In this document: positions 38,932 through 47,019 of the stretch, in pieces
Numbering within the stretch: position 1 is the stretch's first letter
How the letters are laid out: every line of letters begins with the position of its first letter
NCBI RefSeq assembly: GCF_000315795.1
Contig: NZ_ANHY01000026.1
Span: 1 to 62,235 of the forward strand
Source of the DNA: Caenispirillum salinarum AK4
GTDB lineage: Bacteria > Pseudomonadota > Alphaproteobacteria > Rhodospirillales > Rhodospirillaceae
Length of the DNA: 62,235 bases
Direction: 5' to 3'
The notes under the pieces: generated by a model
Told to the model about the DNA's origin: nothing
The model's database searches: none
The model's input: the letters and a program-made list of their open reading frames with translations, nothing else
Translations under genes and position numbers: made by a program

Positions 38932-39870
38932 CTGAAGATCGCCGTCACGCTGGCCGCCGCGCTTATGGCCCTGGTCACGGTGGCCGTCCTGAACGCCCGC
39001 CTGTGGTGGCCGTTCGACCTTCTGACCCACTTCCGACTGCAGTATGTGGCGGCGGCGGCGGTGCTGCTGGTCGCCGCCCTGCTGCTGCGCGCGTGGCCAG
39101 CCGCGGCCATCCTGCTGACTGTCGCCATCCTGCACGGCTGGGTCATCAAGGACCTGTGGACGGCACCGACGCCCGAGGCTCCCCCCGGCGAGCGCCTGCG
39201 GGTTGTGGCCGCCAACGTCCTCAACGCCAACCGCACGCCCGATGCCGTGGCCGACTTCGTCGCGCGCTCCGATGCCGACGTGGTGATCCTGGTGGACGCC
39301 GTCGGCCCGCGCTGGACCCAGGCGCTGGAGGAGATCGGCGGGCTGTATCCGCACGCCGCACCGGACGGCTGGCGCAATGGGGCGCCGGCACTGATCTTCA
39401 GCCGTCACCCCATCTGGTATGACAGGGTGGCACGCCGCACCGCCGGCAAGACGCCGTACCTGGTGACGCGGCTGACGGTGGGGGAGCGGGCGGTGTCGGT
39501 GATTGGCGTGCACCCCACCTCGCCGGCGCCCTTCGACGGCGACGGCAGCCGGGCCCGCAACCAGCAACTCCGGCAGATCGCCCAGACGGCGTCGGGGCTG
39601 GACGATCCGCTGATCGTCGCCGGCGATTTCAATACCACGCTTTGGTCGCCCCATGCCGCGGCCCTGCTGGACGCCACAGGACTGCGCCCCGCCGCCCACG
39701 GCCACGGCTGGCACGCGACCTGGCCCCGCTGGATGCCGCCCGGCCGCATCCCCATCGACCACGTCCTGCTGCGCGGGCCGCTGACGGCGGAGCGCTTCGG
39801 GCGCGGCCCGGCCATCGGGTCGGATCATTATCCCGTCGTCGCCGACCTTGTCCTGGCACCGAGGTCCTAA
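38932..39870 (+). CDS. Endonuclease/exonuclease/phosphatase-fold membrane protein, non-ATG start
   Basis: The coding frame clearly begins near 38930 with membrane sequence LKIAVTLAAALMALVTVAVL and two further TM helices, followed by a periplasmic EEP domain (AANVLNANRTPD, AGDFNTTLWSP, IDHVLLRGP, SDHYPVVADL). In the first metal motif the usual Glu appears as Asp (VVILVDAV). No ATG or GTG suits the start: GAGGAGG (38916-38922) is followed by ATC at 38929 and CTG at 38932, and the first ATG lies inside the first TM helix. I use CTG 38932 (312 aa). The substrate is unknown; membrane EEP proteins are often phosphodiesterases or sphingomyelinase-like. Confidence 0.72.
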   Translation: MKIAVTLAAALMALVTVAVLNARLWWPFDLLTHFRLQYVAAAAVLLVAALLLRAWPAAAILLTVAILHGWVIKDLWTAPTPEAPPGERLRVVAANVLNANRTPDAVADFVARSDADVVILVDAVGPRWTQALEEIGGLYPHAAPDGWRNGAPALIFSRHPIWYDRVARRTAGKTPYLVTRLTVGERAVSVIGVHPTSPAPFDGDGSRARNQQLRQIAQTASGLDDPLIVAGDFNTTLWSPHAAALLDATGLRPAAHGHGWHATWPRWMPPGRIPIDHVLLRGPLTAERFGRGPAIGSDHYPVVADLVLAPRS

Positions 39871-40021
39871 GCCGCGATTGGACGAAAGGCGCACGCGTTA
39901 CCCCTCCTGCGCCTTGCCGTTTCAAGACCTGCTTAACGTTTGCGGAGCCATCCTGAGCGCCCGATCCAGGAAAGCAGAACGCTGGACGAGACCGGAGAGG
40001 AAGAGAAGGAGGGGTACCCGC

Positions 40022-40273
40022 ATGACGACGACGATGCACGCGCACCTGTCGGACTTTCTGGCCGGCTACGTCGCCGGCCTGGGCCGCGACGCCGCGCCCG
40101 CCGTCGCCCGCCGGCTGGACGACATGGCCCGCCGCCTGCCTGAATGGGAGGCCGAGGCGCTGGAGTGCCTGTACCGCGACATCGCCCTGTGGTTCGACGC
40201 CGGGCTGACGCAGGACCGCGTCGCCGCCCGCCTTGCCGACGTCCACGCTCCCGCCCTCAGTCCCGGCGAGTAA
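40022..40273 (+). CDS. Small helical protein of unknown function
   Basis: An 83-residue acidic, mostly helical protein (residues 5-75) without cysteines or membrane segments. Ala, Arg, Asp and Leu dominate. The ATG at 40022 follows GGAGGGGTACCCG, a fair ribosome binding site. It precedes the complex-I-like operon by 112 bases on the same strand, but nothing else links them. No family recognised. Confidence 0.5.
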   Translation: MTTTMHAHLSDFLAGYVAGLGRDAAPAVARRLDDMARRLPEWEAEALECLYRDIALWFDAGLTQDRVAARLADVHAPALSPGE

Positions 40274-40385
40274 CCCCTTGGTCCGCCGCTGCACCGCCAC
40301 CCGGCAGCAGCCGGAGGAACGGCACCATCATGCCCCGCGTTTGCCCGGTACGTGACGTTCCTGCAACGGTTGTCGGCAAAGGACC

Positions 40386-40733
40386 ATGACGGACCTTCTT
40401 GCGATCCTGATTGCCGCGCTGGGCGCGGGCGCCCTGGTGGCGCCGCTCCTGCTCATGGGGCGGTCCGCCAGCGCGCTGACCGAGCCGCAAAAGACGCCCT
40501 TCCTGGGTGGGTCCGCGCCGCGCACCCATGCGTGGCAGCGCTATCATGCGCGCTACTACTCCATGACGCTGCTCTTCATCGCCTTCGAGATGGAGATGAT
40601 GTTCATGTACCCCTGGGCCGTCGTCTTCGTCGAGGAGGGCATGAAGGCGATGGTGGAGATGGGGATGTTCCTCGCCATTCTGTCCATCGGCATCCTCTAC
40701 GGCTGGCGCGAGGGGATCTTCAAGTGGCAGTGA
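40386..40733 (+). CDS. NuoA-like subunit of a complex-I-like assembly
   Basis: A 115-residue homologue of NuoA (NADH-quinone oxidoreductase subunit A), three TM helices. Between TM1 and TM2 the family sequence is kept (PRTHAWQRYHARYYSMTLLF), as is FEMEMMFMYPWAVV with the conserved acidic residue before YPWA. AAAGGA precedes ATG 40386. In true complex I, subunit A anchors the peripheral arm near the quinone tunnel. Here the next gene encodes not NuoB but a novel 354-residue protein that overlaps its stop. First gene of an eight-gene operon with almost no gaps. Confidence 0.88.
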   Translation: MTDLLAILIAALGAGALVAPLLLMGRSASALTEPQKTPFLGGSAPRTHAWQRYHARYYSMTLLFIAFEMEMMFMYPWAVVFVEEGMKAMVEMGMFLAILSIGILYGWREGIFKWQ

Positions 40734-41794
40734 CGGCCCTGGTGCATCGCCTGGCCGCCAGCGCGCCCGTGCCCGTCTTCGCCGCCGTCGGGGAAGACGG
40801 CCTGCGGGCGGTGGACCGGCTGGCGGTCGATCCGCGTGTGGACCTGGTGGCGAGCCCGCTTCACGCCGCGCTGCTGCTGGTAGTGGGAACGATCCGCGAT
40901 GACGACCGGCCGGAGCTTGAGCGCCTGCATGACCAGCTTCCGCATCCCCGCGCGACCGTGTCCTGGGGCGGGAACGCGGTGTTCGAGGGCGAGGCGGTGG
41001 ACGGCACCGTTGATCCACTGCCGCTTCTTTCCGACATGCATCGTGCATTGATGACCCGCGCCCGCCCGTCGGAGCCCGACCTGCTGCCGAACGCCCCGCC
41101 CAACGACTGGCGCGGCAAGGGGGACTTCGGCCAGGGCGGCGAAGGCATGATGGGCGGCGTGCCCTACGGTCGCCCCATGCCCATGACCGACGACGACATG
41201 CGCGACGGCCTGGCCCTGGACGCCTATTCCGCGCCGTTCGGCCCCTTTCTGCCGCAGTTTCCGGCGGGGCTGACGCTCGACCTGACTCTTCAGGGCGACG
41301 TCATTCAGCAGGCGAAGGTACTGCGCCCACCCTATCCCCAGCACGAATCGGGCGGCGCGGCGGTCGCCTTGCGCCATGTCGCACGGATGCTGCGCCTTCT
41401 GGGCCTGCCGGCGCGGGCGGAACGGGTGCTTCACGACGGGCCGCGCGAGCGGCTCGCGCAAACCCTCTCCCGCTGGGGCGCCTTCGCCGCCATCCCGCCG
41501 GGGCTGGGGATGATCGACGGCACCGACGTCCGCGGTCGCCTGCGCGCCTGGTGCGCCGAGGCCGGCGGCGGCGCCGGGCCGGTCGTCGAGGATGACGGCC
41601 CGCTGACCGACCTGCTGCCGGGGCTGGAGTGGCACGAGGCTGTGCTGGTTCTCAACAGCCTGCCCGATGCCGCCCTGCGCCGCCTTGTGCCCGTTCCGAA
41701 GCCGGACGACGACCAAGGCGAACACAAACACGAACACCATCACGACCATCATCACCACGATCACGATCATGGGCACGGGGAGGCGCACGGATGA
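40730..41794 (+). CDS. Cysteine-poor NuoB/NuoD-like connector with His-rich tail
   Basis: A 354-residue protein starting at GTG 40730, overlapping the NuoA-like stop. Residues ~1-90 resemble a degenerate NuoB/PSST fold (VDLVASPLHAALLLVVGTI), and residues ~135-190 (GEGMMGGVPYGRPMPMTDDD; GPFLPQFPAGLTLDLTLQGD) look like the N-terminal NuoD/hydrogenase-large-subunit strand pair. Both assignments are by eye. The whole protein has one cysteine (RAWCAEA), so it cannot hold cluster N2 or a NiFe centre. The last 23 residues contain 13 histidines interspersed with Asp and Glu, a probable metal-binding tail. It replaces all of B, C, D, E, F, G and I in this operon. Possible role: a non-redox plug, a quinone-binding adaptor or a partner for an unlinked donor. 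Confidence 0.72.
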   Translation: MTALVHRLAASAPVPVFAAVGEDGLRAVDRLAVDPRVDLVASPLHAALLLVVGTIRDDDRPELERLHDQLPHPRATVSWGGNAVFEGEAVDGTVDPLPLLSDMHRALMTRARPSEPDLLPNAPPNDWRGKGDFGQGGEGMMGGVPYGRPMPMTDDDMRDGLALDAYSAPFGPFLPQFPAGLTLDLTLQGDVIQQAKVLRPPYPQHESGGAAVALRHVARMLRLLGLPARAERVLHDGPRERLAQTLSRWGAFAAIPPGLGMIDGTDVRGRLRAWCAEAGGGAGPVVEDDGPLTDLLPGLEWHEAVLVLNSLPDAALRRLVPVPKPDDDQGEHKHEHHHDHHHHDHDHGHGEAHG

Positions 41795-42717
41795 TGGCTG
41801 TCGCCGCCTTCGTCTCGCTGTTCGCCTTGCTGATCCTCGGCACCGCCCTTGCCGCGGTCATGGACCGCGCCGCCGTGGCACTTGCGTCCGGACGGCCGAT
41901 GGGCGCAGCCCTGAAGGAACCGGCACGCCGCGCGGCGGCGCTGCTGCTGCGCCAGAAGGTCGAGACCGAGCGCCCCGATTCCATCACCTGGCCGCTCGCG
42001 CCCGTCGCCTACCTGATGCTCGCCGCCGTGGGCCTGAGCGTGGTGCCCTTCGCGCCCGGCGTGGTGGTCACCGACATCTCCACCGGCATCGTGCTGTGGG
42101 GGGCGTGCGAGGCACTGACGGTGATCGTGGTCTTCCTGCACGGCTGGTCGGCCAACGCGCCCATGGCGCTCATCGGCGGCTACCGCTACGTCGGCATCGG
42201 GCTGCCGGTGCTGCTTCTGTCCATGTTCGTCCTCATCGCCGCCGCCCTGCCCGCCGAGAGCCTGTCGGTGGTGGAGATCGTCCGCGCGCAGGAGGCGGGC
42301 CTCTGGAACGTGGTGCGCCAGCCGCCGGGACTGGCGCTGTTCCTCATACTCGGCCTGATGCTCACCCTGCGCGGACCGTTCGACTATGCCGACGCCGAGG
42401 ATCTGGCGGGCGGTACGAAGGCGGAGGCGTCGGGCCCCCATCGCCTGGCGTGGCGGGTGGCGCGTCTGGCGATGCTCGTCAGCTTTTCCGCCATGGCGGC
42501 CACCGCCTTCCTGGGCGGCTACCTGGGGCCGGTGCTGCCGGGACCGCTATGGCTGGTGCTGAAGACCGTCGCCGTCATGGCGGCGGTGATCGCGGCCGGC
42601 CACATGCTCGCCCGGCTGCCGCCCTCGCGGATGTTGACCACCGTCTGGGTGGTGCTGCTGCCCCTGTCCTTCCTGGTTCTGGTGCTTGTGGGCGTGGAGT
42701 TGCTGCTATGGCCGTGA
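41791..42717 (+). CDS. NuoH-like membrane subunit
   Basis: A 308-residue homologue of NuoH / HyfC (ND1). About eight TM helices. The cytoplasmic loop keeps part of the quinone-site pattern: LRGPFDYADAEDLAGGTKAE corresponds to PFDLPEAE-x-EL-x-G-x-x-x-E in complex I, with several acidic residues retained. The first loop, normally GPNRVGPxGLLQP, is shortened to GRPMGAALKEP, closer to hydrogenase-type HyfC. It starts at ATG 41791 overlapping the previous stop, and its own stop overlaps the NuoJ-like start by 10 bases. Confidence 0.83.
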   Translation: MMAVAAFVSLFALLILGTALAAVMDRAAVALASGRPMGAALKEPARRAAALLLRQKVETERPDSITWPLAPVAYLMLAAVGLSVVPFAPGVVVTDISTGIVLWGACEALTVIVVFLHGWSANAPMALIGGYRYVGIGLPVLLLSMFVLIAAALPAESLSVVEIVRAQEAGLWNVVRQPPGLALFLILGLMLTLRGPFDYADAEDLAGGTKAEASGPHRLAWRVARLAMLVSFSAMAATAFLGGYLGPVLPGPLWLVLKTVAVMAAVIAAGHMLARLPPSRMLTTVWVVLLPLSFLVLVLVGVELLLWP

Positions 42718-43319
42718 CCGCCGCCGACGTCCTGTTCTGGCTGCTGGCCCTGTGCGCCGGGGTGAGCGGCTGGCGCGTCTTCGCCACCGACAGCATGGTG
42801 CGCGCGTCGTTCCTGCTGCTTCTGTCGTTCCTGTCCGTCGCCGGCATCATGCTGCTGCTGGCCGCGCCCTACATCGGCATTGCGACCGTCTTCATGATGG
42901 CCGTGGAAATGATGGTCATGGCCCTGTTCATGGTCATGTTCATGATGAACCCTGCCGGCCTGAACCCCATGATGATGGTCCACCAGCACAAACTTGCCAT
43001 CGGGGCCGGCGTGCTGGCGTTCCTGGGGCTGACCGCCGCCATCCTGCTCACCGACCTCCCGTCCGACCCCGTGCCGGCGGACCGTGCCGTCGTCCACGAC
43101 CTGGGGATCGAGCTTCTGGGCGACTCCATGCTGGTGTTCGAAACGGCCGGGGTGACCCTGCTCGCCACCATGATCGGCGCCGTCGTGCTCTCCAGCCGGC
43201 GCGGGCGCTACGGCGACGCCGACACGGGCTCCCGTCCACCCGGCCTGGAGCCCGGCGGCGACCCCGCCGGCCGCGAGCCCGAAGAGGGCGGCGGCGGTCA
43301 TCACCATCACCACCACTAA
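42708..43319 (+). CDS. NuoJ-like membrane subunit ending in six histidines
   Basis: A 203-residue homologue of NuoJ (ND6), five TM helices. TM3 is unusually methionine-rich (FMMAVEMMVMALFMVMFMMN), where complex I has its pi-bulge helix; a Glu in that helix is kept. After TM5 a hydrophilic tail of about 35 residues rich in Gly, Arg, Pro and Glu ends GGGGHHHHHH before TAA. The tail and its natural six-His end are absent from ordinary NuoJ. ATG 42708 overlaps the NuoH-like gene. Confidence 0.86.
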   Translation: MAVTAADVLFWLLALCAGVSGWRVFATDSMVRASFLLLLSFLSVAGIMLLLAAPYIGIATVFMMAVEMMVMALFMVMFMMNPAGLNPMMMVHQHKLAIGAGVLAFLGLTAAILLTDLPSDPVPADRAVVHDLGIELLGDSMLVFETAGVTLLATMIGAVVLSSRRGRYGDADTGSRPPGLEPGGDPAGREPEEGGGGHHHHHH

Positions 43320-43334
43320 GGCGAGGGAGCCGGC

Positions 43335-43640
43335 ATGACCCTGACATCCGTCCTGATCGTCGCGAGCGCCCTGGTGGGCATCGGCCTCTATGGCGCGCTG
43401 TCGCAACAGTCCTTCGTCATGCTGATGATGGGGCTGGAATTGATGCTGAACGGTGTCCTGCTGGCGGTCATCGGGTTCTGGTCCTTCGGCCTGGGCGGCG
43501 CGCCGGAAGGGCAGCTGTTCGCCATCATCGTCATGGCGGTGATGGCGGTGGAAATGGCCATCGGCTTCGCCCTGGTGGTCGCCGTCTACCGCAAGAAACA
43601 GGCCGACATGACCGAGGCGCTGGAGACGCTGAAGAACTGA
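43335..43640 (+). CDS. NuoK-like membrane subunit
   Basis: A 101-residue homologue of NuoK (ND4L), three TM helices. Both proton-path glutamates are kept: Glu35 (MMGLELMLNG) and Glu73 (AVEMAIGFALV). GAGGGAG precedes ATG 43335. The stop overlaps the NuoL-like start by one base. Confidence 0.92.
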   Translation: MTLTSVLIVASALVGIGLYGALSQQSFVMLMMGLELMLNGVLLAVIGFWSFGLGGAPEGQLFAIIVMAVMAVEMAIGFALVVAVYRKKQADMTEALETLKN

Positions 43641-45523
43641 TGCTCTGGACCCTCGCCCTCCTCCCCGCGCTCATCGGCGCCGGCGTGATCTTCGCCGGGG
43701 CGGGCCGGTCGCGTGTGGTCCTGGGGCTGCTCGGCGGTGGAACGATGGCCGCGACACTGGCGCTGGCCGTGGCGGCGGTGTCCGGCGGGTGGACGGGCGT
43801 GCTGCCGTGGAACGAGGCGCTGAGGCTCACCGCCGCGCTGACGCCGCTGTCCGCCGCCGTGGCGCTGCTGGTGCCGGTTATCGCGTTGCCCATCCTGGTC
43901 TACGCCAGCGCGCACGAGCACCGTCCGGGCCTGTCGCAGCTGATCGGGCTGCTGCTGGTCTTCGTCGGCGGCATGGAACTGCTGGTCATCGCCGACGACC
44001 TGCTGACGCTTTTGATCGGGTGGGAACTGGTGGGCGCGTGCTCCTGGGCCCTGATCGGCCATGACTGGCGGGTGCGGGACAATCCGCGATCGGGCCTGTA
44101 CGCCTTCGTCGTCACCCGCTTCGGCGACCTGGGCCTGTTCGCCGCCGCCATGGCGCTGTACGCCGGGACGGGCGGCTTCGGCTATGACCGGCTGGCGGAC
44201 CTGGAGGGGCCGCTGCTGCATGTGGCGGCCTTCGGCGTGCTGCTCTCGGCGGCGGCCAAGTCGGGGCAGGTGCCCTTCGCGCCCTGGCTGTTCCGCGCCA
44301 TGGCCGGTCCCACATCGGTCTCCGCCCTGCTGCACGCCGCGACCATGGTCGCCGCCGGCGCCTACCTGCTCGCCCGCCTTCAGCCGGAGCTTTCCGCCGC
44401 CGCCGGGTGGTCGGGGACGGTGATCGGCATCGGCTTGGCGACGGCGCTGACGGGCGGCGTGGTGGCCTGTCTTCAGCCGCACGCGAAGAAGCTGCTGGCC
44501 GCCTCCACCTCCGCCCACTACGGGTTGATGTTCGTGGCCGTGGGCGCGGGATATCCCGCCGTCGCCGTTTTGCACCTGATCGCCCACGCCGCCTTCAAGG
44601 CACTGCTGTTCCTCGCCGCCGGGTCGGCCGGGGAGCAGGCGGAAACGTTTGCGCTGCACCGCCTGGGCATGGGCCGCGTGCTGCCGGTGATGGCGGTGCT
44701 GTCGGCCGTGGGCGCGCTGGCCCTGGCCGGCGTGCCGCCGCTGGGCGCGGCCTTCACCAAGGAGGCCGTGGTGACCGCCGCCGGGCATCTCTCCCCCTGG
44801 CTGGCGGGCGGGGTGATGGTCGCCGGGGGCTTGAGCGCCGCCTACGCCGCCCGCTTCCACCTGCTCGCCTACGGCCGCTCGCGCGAGGCGCCGGAGGCCC
44901 CGCCACAGCCCTGGACGGAGCGCGCCGCCGCCGGGGCTCTGGCACTCCTGACACTCGGCCTGTCGGTCCTCTGGCTGCCGGGCCTGCGCCCCGACACGCC
45001 CCACGCCCCGCTGTGGGAGGTGGTCGTCTCCGTCCTGCTCATCGGCCTCGGGCTGCTGGTCGGCACCGTTCTCGCCCGGCGATATCCAAAGGCTGGCACC
45101 ACCGGCGCCCCCGCGGAGGCCGCCGAATGGCTGGGCCTGCCCGCCCTGCTGCGCCACGGCATCGCTCGCCCGTTCGAGCGGCTGTCGGCCTTCGCCGGAA
45201 CCGTGGACGACCGCGTGATCGACGCCCTGCCCCGCCTCGTCGCCCGCCTCGGCCGCTGGCTGGCTGGCTTCATCGGCCGGGGCGACCGTCGCGTGGTGGA
45301 TGCCGGCGTGCGCGCCACCGCCCGCTTCGGGGAATGGCTGGCGGGCGTCGGTGACCGCATCGGGGAGGCTGTTTCCGACGGGCTGCCGGAGGGCACGGCG
45401 CGCCTCGTCGCCTTCAGCGGCGCCGACGCCCGGCGCCTGCAAACGGGCATGAGCCACCATTACTACGCGCTGCTGGCCGGCGGCGCGGTTCTCGTCATCG
45501 TCACCATCATCGCACTGAGCTGA
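43640..45523 (+). CDS. NuoL-like antiporter-type subunit
   Basis: A 627-residue homologue of NuoL (ND5). The proton-channel residues look intact: Glu129 in TM5 (LLIGWELVGACSWALIG), Lys207 in TM7 (AAAKSGQVPFAPWLF), the TM8 histidine (LLHAATMVAAGAYLL) and a later Lys in AAFTKEAV. The C-terminal ~170 residues carry amphipathic sequence with an internal duplication (LGRWLAGF and FGEWLAGV about 35 residues apart), probably the long lateral helix, then a final TM helix. It starts at ATG 43640. One of three antiporter-like subunits in this operon. Confidence 0.92.
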   Translation: MLWTLALLPALIGAGVIFAGAGRSRVVLGLLGGGTMAATLALAVAAVSGGWTGVLPWNEALRLTAALTPLSAAVALLVPVIALPILVYASAHEHRPGLSQLIGLLLVFVGGMELLVIADDLLTLLIGWELVGACSWALIGHDWRVRDNPRSGLYAFVVTRFGDLGLFAAAMALYAGTGGFGYDRLADLEGPLLHVAAFGVLLSAAAKSGQVPFAPWLFRAMAGPTSVSALLHAATMVAAGAYLLARLQPELSAAAGWSGTVIGIGLATALTGGVVACLQPHAKKLLAASTSAHYGLMFVAVGAGYPAVAVLHLIAHAAFKALLFLAAGSAGEQAETFALHRLGMGRVLPVMAVLSAVGALALAGVPPLGAAFTKEAVVTAAGHLSPWLAGGVMVAGGLSAAYAARFHLLAYGRSREAPEAPPQPWTERAAAGALALLTLGLSVLWLPGLRPDTPHAPLWEVVVSVLLIGLGLLVGTVLARRYPKAGTTGAPAEAAEWLGLPALLRHGIARPFERLSAFAGTVDDRVIDALPRLVARLGRWLAGFIGRGDRRVVDAGVRATARFGEWLAGVGDRIGEAVSDGLPEGTARLVAFSGADARRLQTGMSHHYYALLAGGAVLVIVTIIALS

Positions 45524-45524
45524 C

Positions 45525-47018
45525 ATGCTGACACTCGCCATCCTCAGCCCCCTGCTGGGCGCCCTGATCCTCGCCTTCGCCACCGGCCTGCACGAGCGCG
45601 GCGCGCGGATGCTCGCCGTCGCCGTCAGTGCCGTGCCGCTGGTGCTGCTGGTGGCGGTGTGGATCGGCTTCGACGCCGGCCCCGGCGCACCGCAGTTCCA
45701 GGCCGTGGCGGAGGTGCCATGGGTGCCGTCGCTGGACGTGGCGTGGCGCGTCGGCGTCGACGGCATGTCGCTGGCGCTCGCACTGATGAGCGCGCTTCTG
45801 TTCCTCGGCTCCATCGCCTGGCCGGCGGAAACGCGGGGGCGGCCGCGCGCCTACTATGCCTGGTTCCTGTTCCTGGAAGGGGTGTCGCTGGGCCTGTTCC
45901 TGGTGCTGGACCTTTTGCTGTTCTACGTGTTCTTCGACCTGTCGCTGGTCGGCATGTACTTCCTGATCGGCCGCTGGGGCCATGGCGAGGCCGAACGCGC
46001 GGCGCTGAAGTTCTTCATCTACACGCTGGCCGGCTCGCTGGCCTTCCTGCTGGCGATCCTGGGCCTCGTGCTGGCCTCGCCCCAGGGCCTGACCTTCGAC
46101 ATGCGCGTGCTGATCGACATGCAGCCGCTGACCGGCACCGGCCTCTACGCAAGCCTCGTCCTGCTGGGCTTCCTGGTCGGGTTCGCCATCAAGACGCCGC
46201 TGTTCCCCTTCCACACCTGGCTGCCGTCCGCCCACGTGGACGCGCCGGGGCCGGCCTCGGCCATCCTGGCGGGCGTGCTGCTGAAGATGGGCACCTACGG
46301 CATGGTGCGCATTCCCTTCAGCATGATGACCGAAACCTTCGCGGCCTACGCCCTGCCGCTGGGGATCGTGGCCGTCATCTCCATCCTGTGGGGGGCGATC
46401 GTGGCCTTCGGGCAGGGCAACCTGAAGCGGCGGATCGCCTATACCTCGGTCAATCACATGGGCTACACGGTGCTGGGCATCGCCGCCGCCGGCGCCCTGG
46501 TGAGCGGCGAGGCGGCGGCGCGGGAACTGGCCCTGACGGGTGCCGTGGTGGAGATGATCGCCCACGGCCTGATCACCGGGGCCCTGTTCCTCATCGCCGG
46601 CGCCTTCTGGCAGCGGGGCGAGACATACGACCTGGACGCCTACGGCGGCCTGGCCGCCACCGCGCCGCGCCTGACCGGCGCCACCGTGCTGGCGGCCTTT
46701 GCGAGCCTGGGGCTGCCGGGGCTGGCGGGGTTCGTGGCGGAGTTCCAGATCTTCGCCGGCACCTTTGCCATCTACCCGTGGCTGGCGGGGATCGGCCTGA
46801 TCGGCATCCTGATTACCGCCGCCCTGTTCCTGACCATGCTCCAGCAGCTGTTCTTCGGCCCGCTGCCACCCCGCTGGTCCAAGCTGCCCGACCTGGGCCG
46901 GACGGAAGGCGCGGTGCTGGCCGTGCTGCTGGTTCTGGTGGTGGTGATCGGCGTCTATCCGGCGTGGCTGCTGACGGTGATCGACAGCGCTTCCGCCGTG
47001 ATCGTGGGAGCGGGCTGA
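45525..47018 (+). CDS. NuoM-like antiporter-type subunit with altered TM5
   Basis: A 497-residue homologue of NuoM (ND4). The two membrane lysines are kept: Lys223 (AIKTPLFPFHTWLP) and Lys254 (LLKMGTYGM). In TM5 the essential glutamate of FFWE-type sequence appears as Asp138 in FFDLSLVGMYFLIGRWG, and the following Pro is Gly, judged by eye. This subunit otherwise looks complete with 14 helices. It starts at ATG 45525, one base after the NuoL-like stop. Confidence 0.92.
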   Translation: MLTLAILSPLLGALILAFATGLHERGARMLAVAVSAVPLVLLVAVWIGFDAGPGAPQFQAVAEVPWVPSLDVAWRVGVDGMSLALALMSALLFLGSIAWPAETRGRPRAYYAWFLFLEGVSLGLFLVLDLLLFYVFFDLSLVGMYFLIGRWGHGEAERAALKFFIYTLAGSLAFLLAILGLVLASPQGLTFDMRVLIDMQPLTGTGLYASLVLLGFLVGFAIKTPLFPFHTWLPSAHVDAPGPASAILAGVLLKMGTYGMVRIPFSMMTETFAAYALPLGIVAVISILWGAIVAFGQGNLKRRIAYTSVNHMGYTVLGIAAAGALVSGEAAARELALTGAVVEMIAHGLITGALFLIAGAFWQRGETYDLDAYGGLAATAPRLTGATVLAAFASLGLPGLAGFVAEFQIFAGTFAIYPWLAGIGLIGILITAALFLTMLQQLFFGPLPPRWSKLPDLGRTEGAVLAVLLVLVVVIGVYPAWLLTVIDSASAVIVGAG

Positions 47019-47019
47019 C

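Noticed and set aside
43280-43319. The six-His end of the NuoJ-like gene as vector contamination
   Set aside because: The frame, codon use, stop codon and the downstream nuoK-like ribosome binding site are continuous with chromosomal sequence, and a second His-rich tail occurs in the same operon.
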